From the NCBI GenBank assembly GCA_038064955.1, contig JBBTRY010000029.1, positions 1-25,555 on the forward strand: a stretch of 25,555 nt of DNA, written 5' to 3'. The position numbers were made by a program, and so were the translations under genes. The notes under the pieces were generated by a model that saw only the letters and a program-made list of their open reading frames with translations, ran no database searches and had not been told where the DNA came from. The first letter of the stretch is position 1. Each line of letters opens with the position of its first letter. Shown piece by piece: positions 1 through 7,514 of this stretch. Origin of the DNA: JBBTQX01 sp038064955 (GTDB lineage: Bacteria; Patescibacteriota; Minisyncoccia; UBA6257; GWB1-50-10).

Positions 1-90
1 ACAAATCTTGCGTCCGGGCGAGTTTTATTCAATAATTCAAACAGTACTATTTTCAACAAACTAAAAATCAAATAACAACTGGAGGTTCCA

Positions 91-597
91 ATGAACATCT
101 TTTTTGCTGTATTGCTGATTTTTTTCGCGGCATTTTCAAGACTAATCCCCCACGCGCCGAACTTCACTCCGATGATATCCGTAGCGCTCTTCGCTGGAGT
201 CTATCTCGAGAAAAGGCTCGCGCTCGCTATTCCCCTTTTGGCGCTCCTTCTAAGCGATGTCTTCTTGGGCTTCTACGGCCCACTTATGGCAATCGTCTAC
301 GGGAGTACGCTTCTCGTTTCCGTTTTCGGATTCCTAATGAAAGGTAAAGTTTCAATCGGAAGAATCGCCGGAACGTCTTTCGCCGGGGCCGTCTTCTTCT
401 TTGTCACAACGAACTTCGGAGTCTGGGCACTCTCGGGTCCGGCTTATCCCAAAACATTCGCGGGCTTGGCCGAATGCTACACCGCGGCAATACCGTTTTT
501 CAGAAACACTCTCGCAAGTACGCTTATATATAGCGCGACGCTTTTCGGAGTCTATGAAATAGCGGCAAAATACGCCTGGAAAACAGAAGTAATATAA
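91..597 (+). CDS. DUF6580 family integral membrane protein
   Basis: A 168-residue, very hydrophobic protein with about five predicted membrane segments. It resembles the DUF6580 family: an N-terminal RLIPHAPNFTPM segment, an LLLSDVFLGF motif near residues 51-60, and the FFVTTNFGVWALSG and AAIPFFRNTLASTL stretches typical of that family. No biochemical function is established. Its size and topology are like those of ECF-transporter substrate-binding (S) components, but this is only an analogy. The start is supported by a Shine-Dalgarno sequence, TGGAGG at 80-85, five bases before the ATG. It stands alone and ends just before a hairpin terminator. The 90 bases upstream are AT-rich, and I see no riboswitch consensus such as a B12 box in them. 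Family assignment is from memory of its consensus; function unknown. Confidence 0.8.
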   Translation: MNIFFAVLLIFFAAFSRLIPHAPNFTPMISVALFAGVYLEKRLALAIPLLALLLSDVFLGFYGPLMAIVYGSTLLVSVFGFLMKGKVSIGRIAGTSFAGAVFFFVTTNFGVWALSGPAYPKTFAGLAECYTAAIPFFRNTLASTLIYSATLFGVYEIAAKYAWKTEVI

Positions 598-609
598 TTC
601 AATACACAG

Positions 610-633
610 CGGCACCCAATAGGTGCCGTTTTT
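610..633 (+). terminator. Rho-independent terminator after the DUF6580 gene
   Basis: A perfect 7-bp stem (CGGCACC at 610-616 with GGTGCCG at 622-628), a five-base loop, then TTTTT. It lies 13 bases after the stop codon and immediately before the cold-shock gene promoter. Confidence 0.85.
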
Positions 634-637
634 CTAT

Positions 638-666
638 TTGACAAAAATACGGTTGTCTGATAGCAT
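638..666 (+). promoter_or_regulatory. Sigma70-type promoter of the cold-shock gene
   Basis: A perfect -35 box TTGACA (638-643), a 17-bp spacer and a -10-like TAGCAT (661-666). The predicted start near 673 gives a leader of about 44 nt before the ATG at 717. The promoter starts five bases after the terminator T-run. Confidence 0.75.
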
Positions 667-716
667 AAGCATCAGTTTAGAGACGGGGTCGGGTTTCTAG
701 AAGTATAAACACAAAC

Positions 717-914
717 ATGACGGGAAAAATCAAAACATTGACGGACCGGGGGTTTGGATTCATTGCTCGCGATGGCGAGGAAAAGGATCTTTTCTTCCAT
801 TCCAAAGATTTGAACGGCGTGACGTTTGATGAACTCAAGGTAGGCGATGAGCTTTCTTTCGAGATCGTGCAGGGCGACAAGGGCCCGAGCGCAAAGAACG
901 TTTCGCGCGCTTAA
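717..914 (+). CDS. csp: Cold-shock domain protein (CspA family)
   Basis: A 65-residue single cold-shock domain, the normal size for CspA-type single-stranded nucleic acid chaperones that melt RNA structure and help translation at low temperature or in rapid growth. The RNP1-like motif (RGFGFIA, residues 11-17) and RNP2-like motif (DLFFHS, residues 24-29) are both present, followed by the conserved KVGDELSFEIVQGDKGPSA segment. It is a single-gene unit with its own strong promoter and a strong terminator. No clear Shine-Dalgarno sequence precedes the ATG. The leader is short compared with the long thermosensing leader of E. coli cspA, so cold regulation cannot be inferred. Identification is secure; the exact paralogue letter is not assigned. 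Confidence 0.95.
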   Translation: MTGKIKTLTDRGFGFIARDGEEKDLFFHSKDLNGVTFDELKVGDELSFEIVQGDKGPSAKNVSRA

Positions 915-926
915 GCGCCAAATCGG

Positions 927-953
927 AAAACCGCCCCTCGGGGCGGTTTTTTT
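927..953. terminator. Bidirectional terminator between csp and nrdJ
   Basis: A G+C-rich hairpin (CCGCCCC at 931-937 with GGGGCGG at 940-946) flanked by AAAA on the left and seven T on the right. It can end the rightward csp transcript. The four A give a weaker U-run for the leftward nrdJ transcript, which stops at 971. Confidence 0.85.
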
Positions 954-970
954 CGCTTATTTGACGGAAT

Positions 971-3727
971 TTAAGAACAGCCTCCCGAAGAACTGCCGCA
1001 CTGAAGGCAAGTCAGGCAAGTGCCAGTGCGCACCATCATTCCTCCGCAACTCCGACAGACCGTGTCTCCAGCAATGGATTTGCCGCTCTTCTTGGGAATA
1101 TCCGTCTCTGCGGCGGAACTCTTGACCGAAGTGACAACCGCCACCCGAGCCAGCTCTTCGGATTTTTCTTTTGTTTCGATAAGATGGCTATCGTGAGACT
1201 CGCGGGATATCCCGAATTCGGAAAGATCGTCTTCCGAAAGGAAATCGATTGCCAGATATCGGAAAATATAATCGATAATACTCGTCGCGATTCGGATATC
1301 GGGATTTTCGGTAAAACCCGCCGGCTCGAAACGACTGTAGATGAACTTGTTCGCGAGCGCCTTCAAAGGCACGCCGTACTGAAGTGCCATAGAAACGGAG
1401 ATAGCGAAGGCATCCAAAAGCCCGGAGAGCGTGCTTCCTTGCTTGGCCATCTTCACGAACATTTCCGCCAAACTGCCGTCTTCATAAATGCTGTAAGTGA
1501 AATAGCCTTCGTGGCCCGCGATGGAGAATTTGTGCGTTTTGGAAATTCTGGTCGGAGGCAGACGTCTTCGAAACGCTTCACCCGTGAGTTTTAATTCTTT
1601 CTTATTATCCTTGGATTTGCTCTCCGAGGTGTTCAAGGGCTGGGCGGACTTGGAACCGTCGCGATACACGGCAAAAGCTTTGATACCCATCTTCCAGGCC
1701 ATTATATAAGCTTCCTCGATTTCCCCTTTCGTCACATCATGGGACATGTTGAAAGTTTTGGATATCGCACCCGAAATAAAAGGCTGGACGGCGGCGACAA
1801 TCCTTATGTGGCCGCGCCAGGAAATCTCGCGCGTCCCCTTCTGGGCTTTGACCGCGCAATCGAATATCGCCAAATGCTCTTCTTTCATCCCCAACGCGTT
1901 CTCCACCGTGCCGTTTTCCGCCACATAATCGATGATATTTTTTGCGTCCGTTGCGGAATAGCCGAGCTTTAAAAGCGCGTTCTCCACGCCGGCATTCACG
2001 ATTTTCATCCAGCCTCCGCCGACGAGCTGTTTCATCTTCACGAGCGAGAAATCCGGCTCGATACCCGTGGTGTCGCAATCCATCATAAAAGCAATAGTGC
2101 CGGTCGGCGCGATGACCGTCGATTGGGAATTCCTAAAGCCATGCTCTTTCCCGAGTGCGAGCGCTTCATCCCAAACCTTTTGAGCCTCCTTTCCGAGCTT
2201 CTTGTCGTCGAGAAAGTTAAAGTTGATCTTTTTCGATTCCAAGCCATGATGTTTGATGACCTCAAGCATCGGCTCGCGGTTTATGGCATAGCCCTCGAAA
2301 GGCTTCACGCGGCTCGCGATCTCCGCCGAGAAACGATAGGCCTCGCCGGCCATCAAGGACGCGATAGCTCCGCTCCAGGCGGCGCCTTCTTCGGAATCGT
2401 ATGGAATACCCTTAGTCATCAAAAGCGCCCCCAAATTGGCGAAACCGAGACCCAGTTCGCGGAATTTATGGGCATTTTCCCCGATCTTCTCCGTTGGATA
2501 GGATGAACCGCCCACGATAATATCCTGGGCCAAAATGAAGACATTCACGGCATGCTTGAATTCATTTACCATAAAAGTGCCGTCCTCGCGAAGGAATTTC
2601 ATTAAATTAATGGAAGCAAGATTGCAAGCCGAGTTGTCTAAATGCATATATTCGGAACATGGATTCGAGGCATTGATGCGGCCGGAGTTCGGACAGGTGT
2701 GCCATCTATTAATAGTGGTGTCGAATTGAACGCCCGGATCGCCGCAATCCCAGGCCGCCTGCGCAATCTCGGAGAGCATTTCCCGCGCCTTATATGTCTT
2801 ACTCGGCTGGCCGTCCGTGATGCGCTTCGTCTGCCATTCGCCATCGCGCTCCGCCGCCTCCATAAAATCGTCCGATAACCTCACAGAATTATTGGCGTTC
2901 TGGAACTGGATGGAATTCCACGCTTCGTTATTCAAGTCGGCCATATTATAGCCCGCCTCGATGAAAGCTCTGACTTTCTTCTCTTCTTCCGCTTTAGTGT
3001 GGATGAAATCCATTACGTCTGGATGATCAATATTCAAAACCACCATCTTCGCGGCGCGCCGCGTCGTGCCGCCGGATTTAATCATGCCCGCGACGGAATC
3101 CGCTCCGCGCATAAATGAAACCGGACCAGATGAATATCCGCCATGCGAAAGATTTTCCGTTTTGGAACGGAGATTGGAAAGATTCACGCCCGCGCCGGAA
3201 CCGCCTTTGAAAATAACTCCTTCGGTTTTGATCCAATCCAAAATGGAAATCATGCTATCGTCCACCGAAAGAATGAAGCAAGCGGAACACTGCGGATTTT
3301 CCCGCGCGCCGACATTGAACCATACCGGAGAATTGAACGAACCTTTTTGATTCAAAAGAATGTGAGTGAGCTCGTCCTCGAAAATCTGCGCCTGGTTCGC
3401 GGTCGCGAAGTAGCCGAATTTTTCGCCCCAGCCGCGAATGACGCTCGTGACCCGCGTAATCATCTGCTTCAAACTTTTTTCGCGCGCCGGCGTTCCCAAT
3501 TTTCCACGGAAATATTTCGCCACGGTGATATTCACCGCGTTTAAGGACCAGGATCCCGGGAACTCCACTTCTTTCTGCTCGAAAACTTTCCGATCTCCGC
3601 CGCCCACGACCGCATCGCGCAGAACCCATTTCACTTCGGAGAGCGGATCTATCCCCGCTTTAGTGAAAATCCTCTTCAACGGGATGACCTTTTTATCTTT
3701 TTTCGAGACCGTTTTTTTCCCGCTCAT
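971..3727 (-). CDS. nrdJ: Class II (adenosylcobalamin-dependent) ribonucleoside-diphosphate reductase
   Basis: A 918-residue enzyme that reduces ribonucleotides to deoxyribonucleotides for DNA synthesis, using coenzyme B12 as radical source and so needing no oxygen and no small subunit. The active-site pattern is intact: C150 (in CSACFILSVDDS), the NPCSE motif with N355, C357 (thiyl radical) and E359, and C368 eleven residues later as the second redox cysteine. A phosphate-loop PTGTIAFMMD follows. The C-terminus has the cysteine pairs CRSC and CLTC plus CGSSSGGC, the redox-shuttle tail typical of NrdJ. Length and order match the TIGR02504-type family. The N-terminus is lysine-rich. It is transcribed alone, with a long AT-rich leader. 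No nrdA, nrdB or nrdD is in the window. A cobalamin supply would have to come from salvage; none is visible for certain here. Confidence 0.96.
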   Translation of the reverse strand: MSGKKTVSKKDKKVIPLKRIFTKAGIDPLSEVKWVLRDAVVGGGDRKVFEQKEVEFPGSWSLNAVNITVAKYFRGKLGTPAREKSLKQMITRVTSVIRGWGEKFGYFATANQAQIFEDELTHILLNQKGSFNSPVWFNVGARENPQCSACFILSVDDSMISILDWIKTEGVIFKGGSGAGVNLSNLRSKTENLSHGGYSSGPVSFMRGADSVAGMIKSGGTTRRAAKMVVLNIDHPDVMDFIHTKAEEEKKVRAFIEAGYNMADLNNEAWNSIQFQNANNSVRLSDDFMEAAERDGEWQTKRITDGQPSKTYKAREMLSEIAQAAWDCGDPGVQFDTTINRWHTCPNSGRINASNPCSEYMHLDNSACNLASINLMKFLREDGTFMVNEFKHAVNVFILAQDIIVGGSSYPTEKIGENAHKFRELGLGFANLGALLMTKGIPYDSEEGAAWSGAIASLMAGEAYRFSAEIASRVKPFEGYAINREPMLEVIKHHGLESKKINFNFLDDKKLGKEAQKVWDEALALGKEHGFRNSQSTVIAPTGTIAFMMDCDTTGIEPDFSLVKMKQLVGGGWMKIVNAGVENALLKLGYSATDAKNIIDYVAENGTVENALGMKEEHLAIFDCAVKAQKGTREISWRGHIRIVAAVQPFISGAISKTFNMSHDVTKGEIEEAYIMAWKMGIKAFAVYRDGSKSAQPLNTSESKSKDNKKELKLTGEAFRRRLPPTRISKTHKFSIAGHEGYFTYSIYEDGSLAEMFVKMAKQGSTLSGLLDAFAISVSMALQYGVPLKALANKFIYSRFEPAGFTENPDIRIATSIIDYIFRYLAIDFLSEDDLSEFGISRESHDSHLIETKEKSEELARVAVVTSVKSSAAETDIPKKSGKSIAGDTVCRSCGGMMVRTGTCLTCLQCGSSSGGCS

Positions 3728-3776
3728 ATTTTTTATTTTTTATCCGACTGATTTTTATTTTTTTGTTCGTAAGATA

Positions 3777-3804
3777 ATTTTAAGGGACTTCCTGAAACAA
3801 TCAA
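3777..3804 (-). promoter_or_regulatory. Possible nrdJ promoter
   Basis: On the minus strand TTGATT (3804-3799), a 16-bp spacer and TAAAAT (3782-3777) lie 49 bases before the nrdJ ATG. The region is AT-rich, so chance matches are likely. I found no NrdR-box palindrome nearby. Confidence 0.4.
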
Positions 3805-3888
3805 CGGTGGATAACTCACTGGGAAACTAAAAAATCGGCATCTTGTCCACCCCCAACCGCACCACACAACTAAAAATAAAAAAGGTCA

Positions 3889-3914
3889 ATAAAAATCCCC
3901 GCCTTAAGCGGGGA
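3889..3914 (-). terminator. Rho-independent terminator after ftsZ
   Basis: Read on the minus strand, CCCCGC (3913-3908) pairs with GCGGGG (3902-3897), followed by ATTTTTATT. It lies about 20 bases after the ftsZ stop codon and closes the lepB-to-ftsZ run. Confidence 0.85.
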
Positions 3915-3935
3915 GGCCTGTAACGTTACTCCGTT

Positions 3936-5144
3936 TTATCTCTTTTTCTTCCTTAAAAATGTGGGGATATCCCAGGGTTCGTTTTTTTCGGACTTTAGAG
4001 AGGTAGATTTGGGGCCTTTTTCGTCCTCCTTATCGAACATATCGTCGTTTCTATCGTTCTTATCCCGGTCCGCCTCCGGCTTTACCTCTTTCTTCATCCC
4101 CTCGCCACCCATAAAAAGAGTAGGAATCATGGAACGCTGGGGAAAAGCGCCATTGAAGCCGGTCGCAATCACTGTTACCTTAAGTGCTTTGTCTTTCAGG
4201 CTCCGATCGTGATAGGCGCCGAAAATGACGCGCGCGTTCGAATCCAAATTGGCCGAAATAGCCTTCGCGATATCGTTCACCTCGGACATCTTCAGGTCCT
4301 TGGAACCCGCCACGCTGAAAACGATGCCCTTCGCGCCATCCAGTGCCACTTCGAGAAGCGGCGAATTAATGGCGGTGTTCACGGCCTTAATGCCCCGATC
4401 CTGGCCCGAAGCCGTACCGATGCCGATGAGCGTCGTGCCGGCGTCCTTCAATATGGTTTTGATGTCGGCGAAGTCCACATTAATGATGCCCGGATTGTTT
4501 ATGAGTTCGGTAATCGCCTGCACCGATTGTTTTAAAATATCGTCGATCGAGGCAAAGGCTTTCAATATGGGTGTATCCTTGTCGATGAGGGAAAAAATGC
4601 GATCGTTCGGTATCACGACGAGCGCGTCCACTTTTTCTTTGAGACGAGCGAGGCCTTCTTGGGCAATCGTCATCCGCTGGGCACCTTCGAAAGCGAAGGG
4701 CTTCGTGACGACCGCGACCGTAAGGATGCCTTTTTCTCTCGCAATCTCCGCGACCACTGCGGAAGCCGAGGTGCCCGTGCCACCACCCATGCCGGCCGTA
4801 ATGAAAGCGATGTCGGTGTCGTCGAGCATCTCGCCGATTTCGGAACGATTCTCTTCGGCGGCCTGCTTGCCGACTTCCGGATTCATGCCCGCGCCCAAGC
4901 CGCGCGTCAAAGCTTTTCCGATATAGATCTTTTTGTGCGCCGAGGCGTAATCCAAATCCTGGGCGTCGGTGTTCACCGCGACAAACTCGACGCCGCGCGG
5001 CCGATCGCCGTTCATCATCCGCGTGACAGCGTTGCCGCCGCCGCCGCCCACGCCGATTACCTTGATGCGAGTCAGCCCGTTTTTATTTTCCTTGGATTTT
5101 GGCTTAACGCTCTTTTTGATTTTTTTATGGTTCTTTTTTAACAT
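3936..5144 (-). CDS. ftsZ: Cell division protein FtsZ
   Basis: A 402-residue tubulin-like GTPase that polymerises into the division ring. The N-terminal nucleotide-binding glycine loop GVGGGGGNAV is at residues 31-40 and the tubulin signature GGGTGTS at 120-126. The GTP-hydrolysis T7-loop region (NVDFADIKTIL) is also present. A basic, charged linker follows from about residue 345. The last residues, DIPTFLRKKKR, are a clear version of the C-terminal peptide that binds FtsA, which fits ftsA lying directly upstream with a 56-bp gap. The N-terminal 25 residues are an extra lysine-rich extension before the GTPase core. ATG start; no strong Shine-Dalgarno is visible. A terminator follows. Confidence 0.98.
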   Translation of the reverse strand: MLKKNHKKIKKSVKPKSKENKNGLTRIKVIGVGGGGGNAVTRMMNGDRPRGVEFVAVNTDAQDLDYASAHKKIYIGKALTRGLGAGMNPEVGKQAAEENRSEIGEMLDDTDIAFITAGMGGGTGTSASAVVAEIAREKGILTVAVVTKPFAFEGAQRMTIAQEGLARLKEKVDALVVIPNDRIFSLIDKDTPILKAFASIDDILKQSVQAITELINNPGIINVDFADIKTILKDAGTTLIGIGTASGQDRGIKAVNTAINSPLLEVALDGAKGIVFSVAGSKDLKMSEVNDIAKAISANLDSNARVIFGAYHDRSLKDKALKVTVIATGFNGAFPQRSMIPTLFMGGEGMKKEVKPEADRDKNDRNDDMFDKEDEKGPKSTSLKSEKNEPWDIPTFLRKKKR

Positions 5145-5200
5145 GTCTTTAACTTATTTCATGATACACGGAATACGGGATAAATAATAATATTGGGGGA

Positions 5201-6418
5201 TTAAGGCAATAAATTGCGGAGGAATTTTTTGACCGCGCCGGCTCCCGAAACAGGCGCCTCATTTTCCGTCTTGCCCCAGACGACGAGCCCAGCCGCCACA
5301 GAAAATTCCGGATCATCCAGCATTTCCCGATGGGCCGGATTCAAAATTTCGAATTCCGACAGATTTGGGAAGCCTATCTGGACTGGGAGTTTGAGCTCCT
5401 GCTTCACAAGATCAGTCAATCCGGCCAATTTCACCCCGCCGCCCGTCACGACTGCGCCGGCCGGAAGCCGCACGTCACGCCCGATAACCTTCAGTTCACT
5501 GGCAACCAATTCGAGTATCTCGGCCAACCGGATTTCGATTATCTCCGCCAGGAAATGACGGGAAACTTCACCTTCACTCTTTCCATCCACTTCCGAGAGC
5601 TTTATCATCTCCCGTCGGTTAATATCCTTCGCGAGCGCACAACCGAAGGAGGTTTTGAGCTTTTCCGCCATCTCGACGGGAATTTTAAGCCCCATCGCGA
5701 TATCGTTCGTAACGTAACCGGAACCCACGGGCAAGCTTCGCACGTGAAGCACCTTACTTTCCTCGTAGATTACCAACGTCGTCGTGCTCGCGCCGAAATC
5801 AATAAGAATACTACCGAGCTCTTTCTGTTTTTTCGAGAGAACCGAGCGAGCGGCGGCCAACGGATTAAAAATCACTCCGCCCACGCCCACATTCAGGCGC
5901 TCTAAAGTTTTCAAAAGAAGATTCACTTGGGGTAAAAACCCTTCCACGATGAGTGTCGAAACCTCGAGCCGGCTGCCACTCATCCCCAAAGGATCGGAAA
6001 TATCCCCCACGTCGTCCACGAGATATTCCTTTATTATGTTGTGGAGCACGATGGAATTAGGCATGAGCTTTACCCCCCGGGAAACCTGAATCACCCGCTC
6101 GATATCCTCAGTTTGAATTTCCCTATCCCCCCGCGCGACCGCCACCACCCCCCGGGAAACCCGGGATTTCACCTGTTCGCTGTTCGCGTTCACGAAAATA
6201 TTCTGAACGGCTTTCTTAGATATTTTTTTGAGGTCGGCAAAGAGTTCGTGGAGCACTTGAGTCGAATCTTCAACATCCACCAGCACGCCTTTTCGGAAAC
6301 CTATCATCGGTTGTTTGAAAACCGAGATGACCGAAAGGGTCCCGTCCTTCTTTATTTCCGCCACTATCCCCTTTACCTGGGACGTGCCGATATCCAACCC
6401 GGTAATGATTTGAGACAT
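5201..6418 (-). CDS. ftsA: Cell division protein FtsA
   Basis: A 405-residue actin-fold protein that tethers FtsZ filaments to the membrane. The phosphate-1 loop GLDIGTSQVKGIV is at the N-terminus, the phosphate-2 region is DFGASTTTLVIYE, and the adenosine-binding VVTGGGVKLAGL lies near the C-terminus. The end (VKKFLRNLLP) can form the short amphipathic membrane-targeting helix known in FtsA. The start overlaps the 3' end of ybeY by 46 bases, so the two are translationally close. It sits just upstream of ftsZ, the usual order. No other dcw-cluster wall genes (mur, mraY, ftsW) are in the window. Confidence 0.96.
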   Translation of the reverse strand: MSQIITGLDIGTSQVKGIVAEIKKDGTLSVISVFKQPMIGFRKGVLVDVEDSTQVLHELFADLKKISKKAVQNIFVNANSEQVKSRVSRGVVAVARGDREIQTEDIERVIQVSRGVKLMPNSIVLHNIIKEYLVDDVGDISDPLGMSGSRLEVSTLIVEGFLPQVNLLLKTLERLNVGVGGVIFNPLAAARSVLSKKQKELGSILIDFGASTTTLVIYEESKVLHVRSLPVGSGYVTNDIAMGLKIPVEMAEKLKTSFGCALAKDINRREMIKLSEVDGKSEGEVSRHFLAEIIEIRLAEILELVASELKVIGRDVRLPAGAVVTGGGVKLAGLTDLVKQELKLPVQIGFPNLSEFEILNPAHREMLDDPEFSVAAGLVVWGKTENEAPVSGAGAVKKFLRNLLP

Positions 6419-6807
6419 AATTCTTCTTCAAGTTTTTCCATTCTTATCCTATCATTTTTCCGTTTGTGCGTATATCCCAAAAGATGCAAAAAACCGTGGA
6501 TAAAAAGGAAACTGATGTTCTCCTCGCGGGCGCGGATGTAGTCCGGCGCGAGAAATATTTCGCCCAGAAAACGGCGTCCGTTTCCGATGTCCGGCCGGAG
6601 AGAACCTTTCTCCGCCTCAAAGCTTAAAACGTTCGTCGATCGATTCTTGCCTTTAAACTTCCGGTTTAATTTTTTCATTTCCGCGTCGGAAATAAGATAA
6701 ACCTCGAGAGAGAGGTTATTTTTTCGAACCAATTTCGGCAACTTCCGGATGAGCGATTCTATGGCTTTCTTTTCTTTCGCGAACTTTTTATTTCGATTAA
6801 AGACCAA
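6373..6807 (-). CDS. ybeY: Endoribonuclease YbeY (rRNA maturation factor)
   Basis: A 144-residue metalloprotein of the UPF0054 family, which acts in 16S rRNA 3'-end maturation and ribosome quality control. The zinc-binding motif is intact as FIHGFLHLLGYTH, with three histidines in the H-x3-H-x5-H arrangement. The upstream STNVLSFEAE and RRFLGEIFLAPDYI segments also match the family. The apparent start is TTG at 6807, preceded by AAGGAAAG on the minus strand, and overlaps the end of yqeY by 11 bases. No in-frame ATG lies before the conserved core. The 3' end overlaps ftsA by 46 bases. Overlaps on both sides indicate a single operon. Confidence 0.93.
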   Translation of the reverse strand: MVFNRNKKFAKEKKAIESLIRKLPKLVRKNNLSLEVYLISDAEMKKLNRKFKGKNRSTNVLSFEAEKGSLRPDIGNGRRFLGEIFLAPDYIRAREENISFLFIHGFLHLLGYTHKRKNDRIRMEKLEEELCLKSLPGWISARPR

Positions 6808-7261
6808 TTCTTTCCTTTATGATTTTGGTTATGAGCCCCGCGTCGGCGACGCCCTTCAATTTTTTCATCGCTTCATCCATCACTTTGCCGAAATCCTTTA
6901 GGCCGGCCGGCTTAACGGTATTGATAGCTTCTTGAACGATTTTCTCTACAACGGCGGGATCAAGTTGGGGAGGAAGATAATCTTCCAATATCTTGAGTTC
7001 TTTTTCCTCTTTAGCGGCCAATTCAGGGCGACTGCCCTTAAGGTATATTTCAATGGATTCCTTTCTCTTTTTAATCTCCCTTCTCAATATCTCCGACAAA
7101 TCGTCATCGGTGAGATTGGCGTCTTCTTTACGCCCTTTCTTTTCAATCTCCCGATTATGAACGGCGGAGAGAAAAAGGCGCAGAGTGCTCATCTTCATTT
7201 CATCTTTATCCTTCTGCGCCTGAACCAGCTCTTTGCTCGCCCGGTCTTTCAAATTATCCAT
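6797..7261 (-). CDS. yqeY: YqeY-like protein (GatB/YqeY domain)
   Basis: A 154-residue, mostly helical, charged protein of the YqeY family, related to the tRNA-binding tail domain of GatB. Free-standing YqeY has been linked to tRNA amidation but its role is not settled. Family features seen are the N-terminal STLRLFLSAVHNREIEK, the central RREIKKRKESIEIY, EEKELKILEDYLPPQL, and the C-terminal GKVMDEAMKKLKG. Length is normal. It starts two bases after rpsU stops and overlaps ybeY, so rpsU-yqeY-ybeY-ftsA appear co-translated. The rpsU-yqeY pairing is common in bacteria. Confidence 0.93.
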   Translation of the reverse strand: MDNLKDRASKELVQAQKDKDEMKMSTLRLFLSAVHNREIEKKGRKEDANLTDDDLSEILRREIKKRKESIEIYLKGSRPELAAKEEKELKILEDYLPPQLDPAVVEKIVQEAINTVKPAGLKDFGKVMDEAMKKLKGVADAGLITKIIKERIGL

Positions 7262-7263
7262 CG

Positions 7264-7488
7264 TTATTTTTTCTGAATACGGCCGTACTTCTTGGATTTG
7301 GCCATTTCATCTTTCTTCTTCATCCGATAAAGAGCACTCAATTTGCGCTTCCTTTTATTCTCGGGACGCGAACGAGCCCGGCGCTTTCTTACCTCCTTCA
7401 AAACGCCGCTCTGTTGGATGCGTTTCGAAAAACGGTAAAGAAAAGAACCGACATTTTCATTTTTTCTCCTTCTGACTTCCATTGGCAT
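7264..7488 (-). CDS. rpsU: Small ribosomal subunit protein bS21
   Basis: A 74-residue, strongly basic protein of the 30S subunit that sits near the 16S rRNA 3' end and helps initiation. The bS21 core EVRRRKNENVGSFLYRF and SKRIQQSGVLKEVRKRR is clear. The C-terminal lysine/arginine-rich extension is longer than in minimal bS21. Two in-frame ATGs are possible: 7488 (M1) and 7482 (M3). Neither has a Shine-Dalgarno sequence. A TACAAT box at 7497-7492 lies nine bases before the second ATG, the same spacing as other apparently leaderless genes here, so the protein may begin MEVRRR. Confidence 0.93.
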   Translation of the reverse strand: MPMEVRRRKNENVGSFLYRFSKRIQQSGVLKEVRKRRARSRPENKRKRKLSALYRMKKKDEMAKSKKYGRIQKK

Positions 7489-7491
7489 ATG

Positions 7492-7497
7492 ATTGTA
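7492..7497 (-). promoter_or_regulatory. Candidate -10 box for rpsU
   Basis: TACAAT on the minus strand, nine bases before the ATG at 7482, within an AT-rich gap of 26 bp between the HisRS-like gene and rpsU. No convincing -35 box. Would allow a separate, nearly leaderless rpsU transcript. Confidence 0.4.
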
Positions 7498-7514
7498 ATT
7501 TTTAAATTTTTATT

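Noticed and set aside
1..90. Possible cobalamin riboswitch before the DUF6580 gene
   Set aside because: Only 90 AT-rich bases are visible and no B12-box-like element or suitable hairpin is present; only a normal Shine-Dalgarno sequence is seen.
3728..3935. NrdR boxes upstream of nrdJ
   Set aside because: No paired 16-bp ACACWATATATWGTGT-like palindromes could be found; only an AT-rich leader and a terminator.
4225..4926. 233-codon open frame on the plus strand opposite ftsZ
   Set aside because: It is antisense to a clear ftsZ, has a serine- and proline-rich composition typical of a shadow frame, and no family resemblance.
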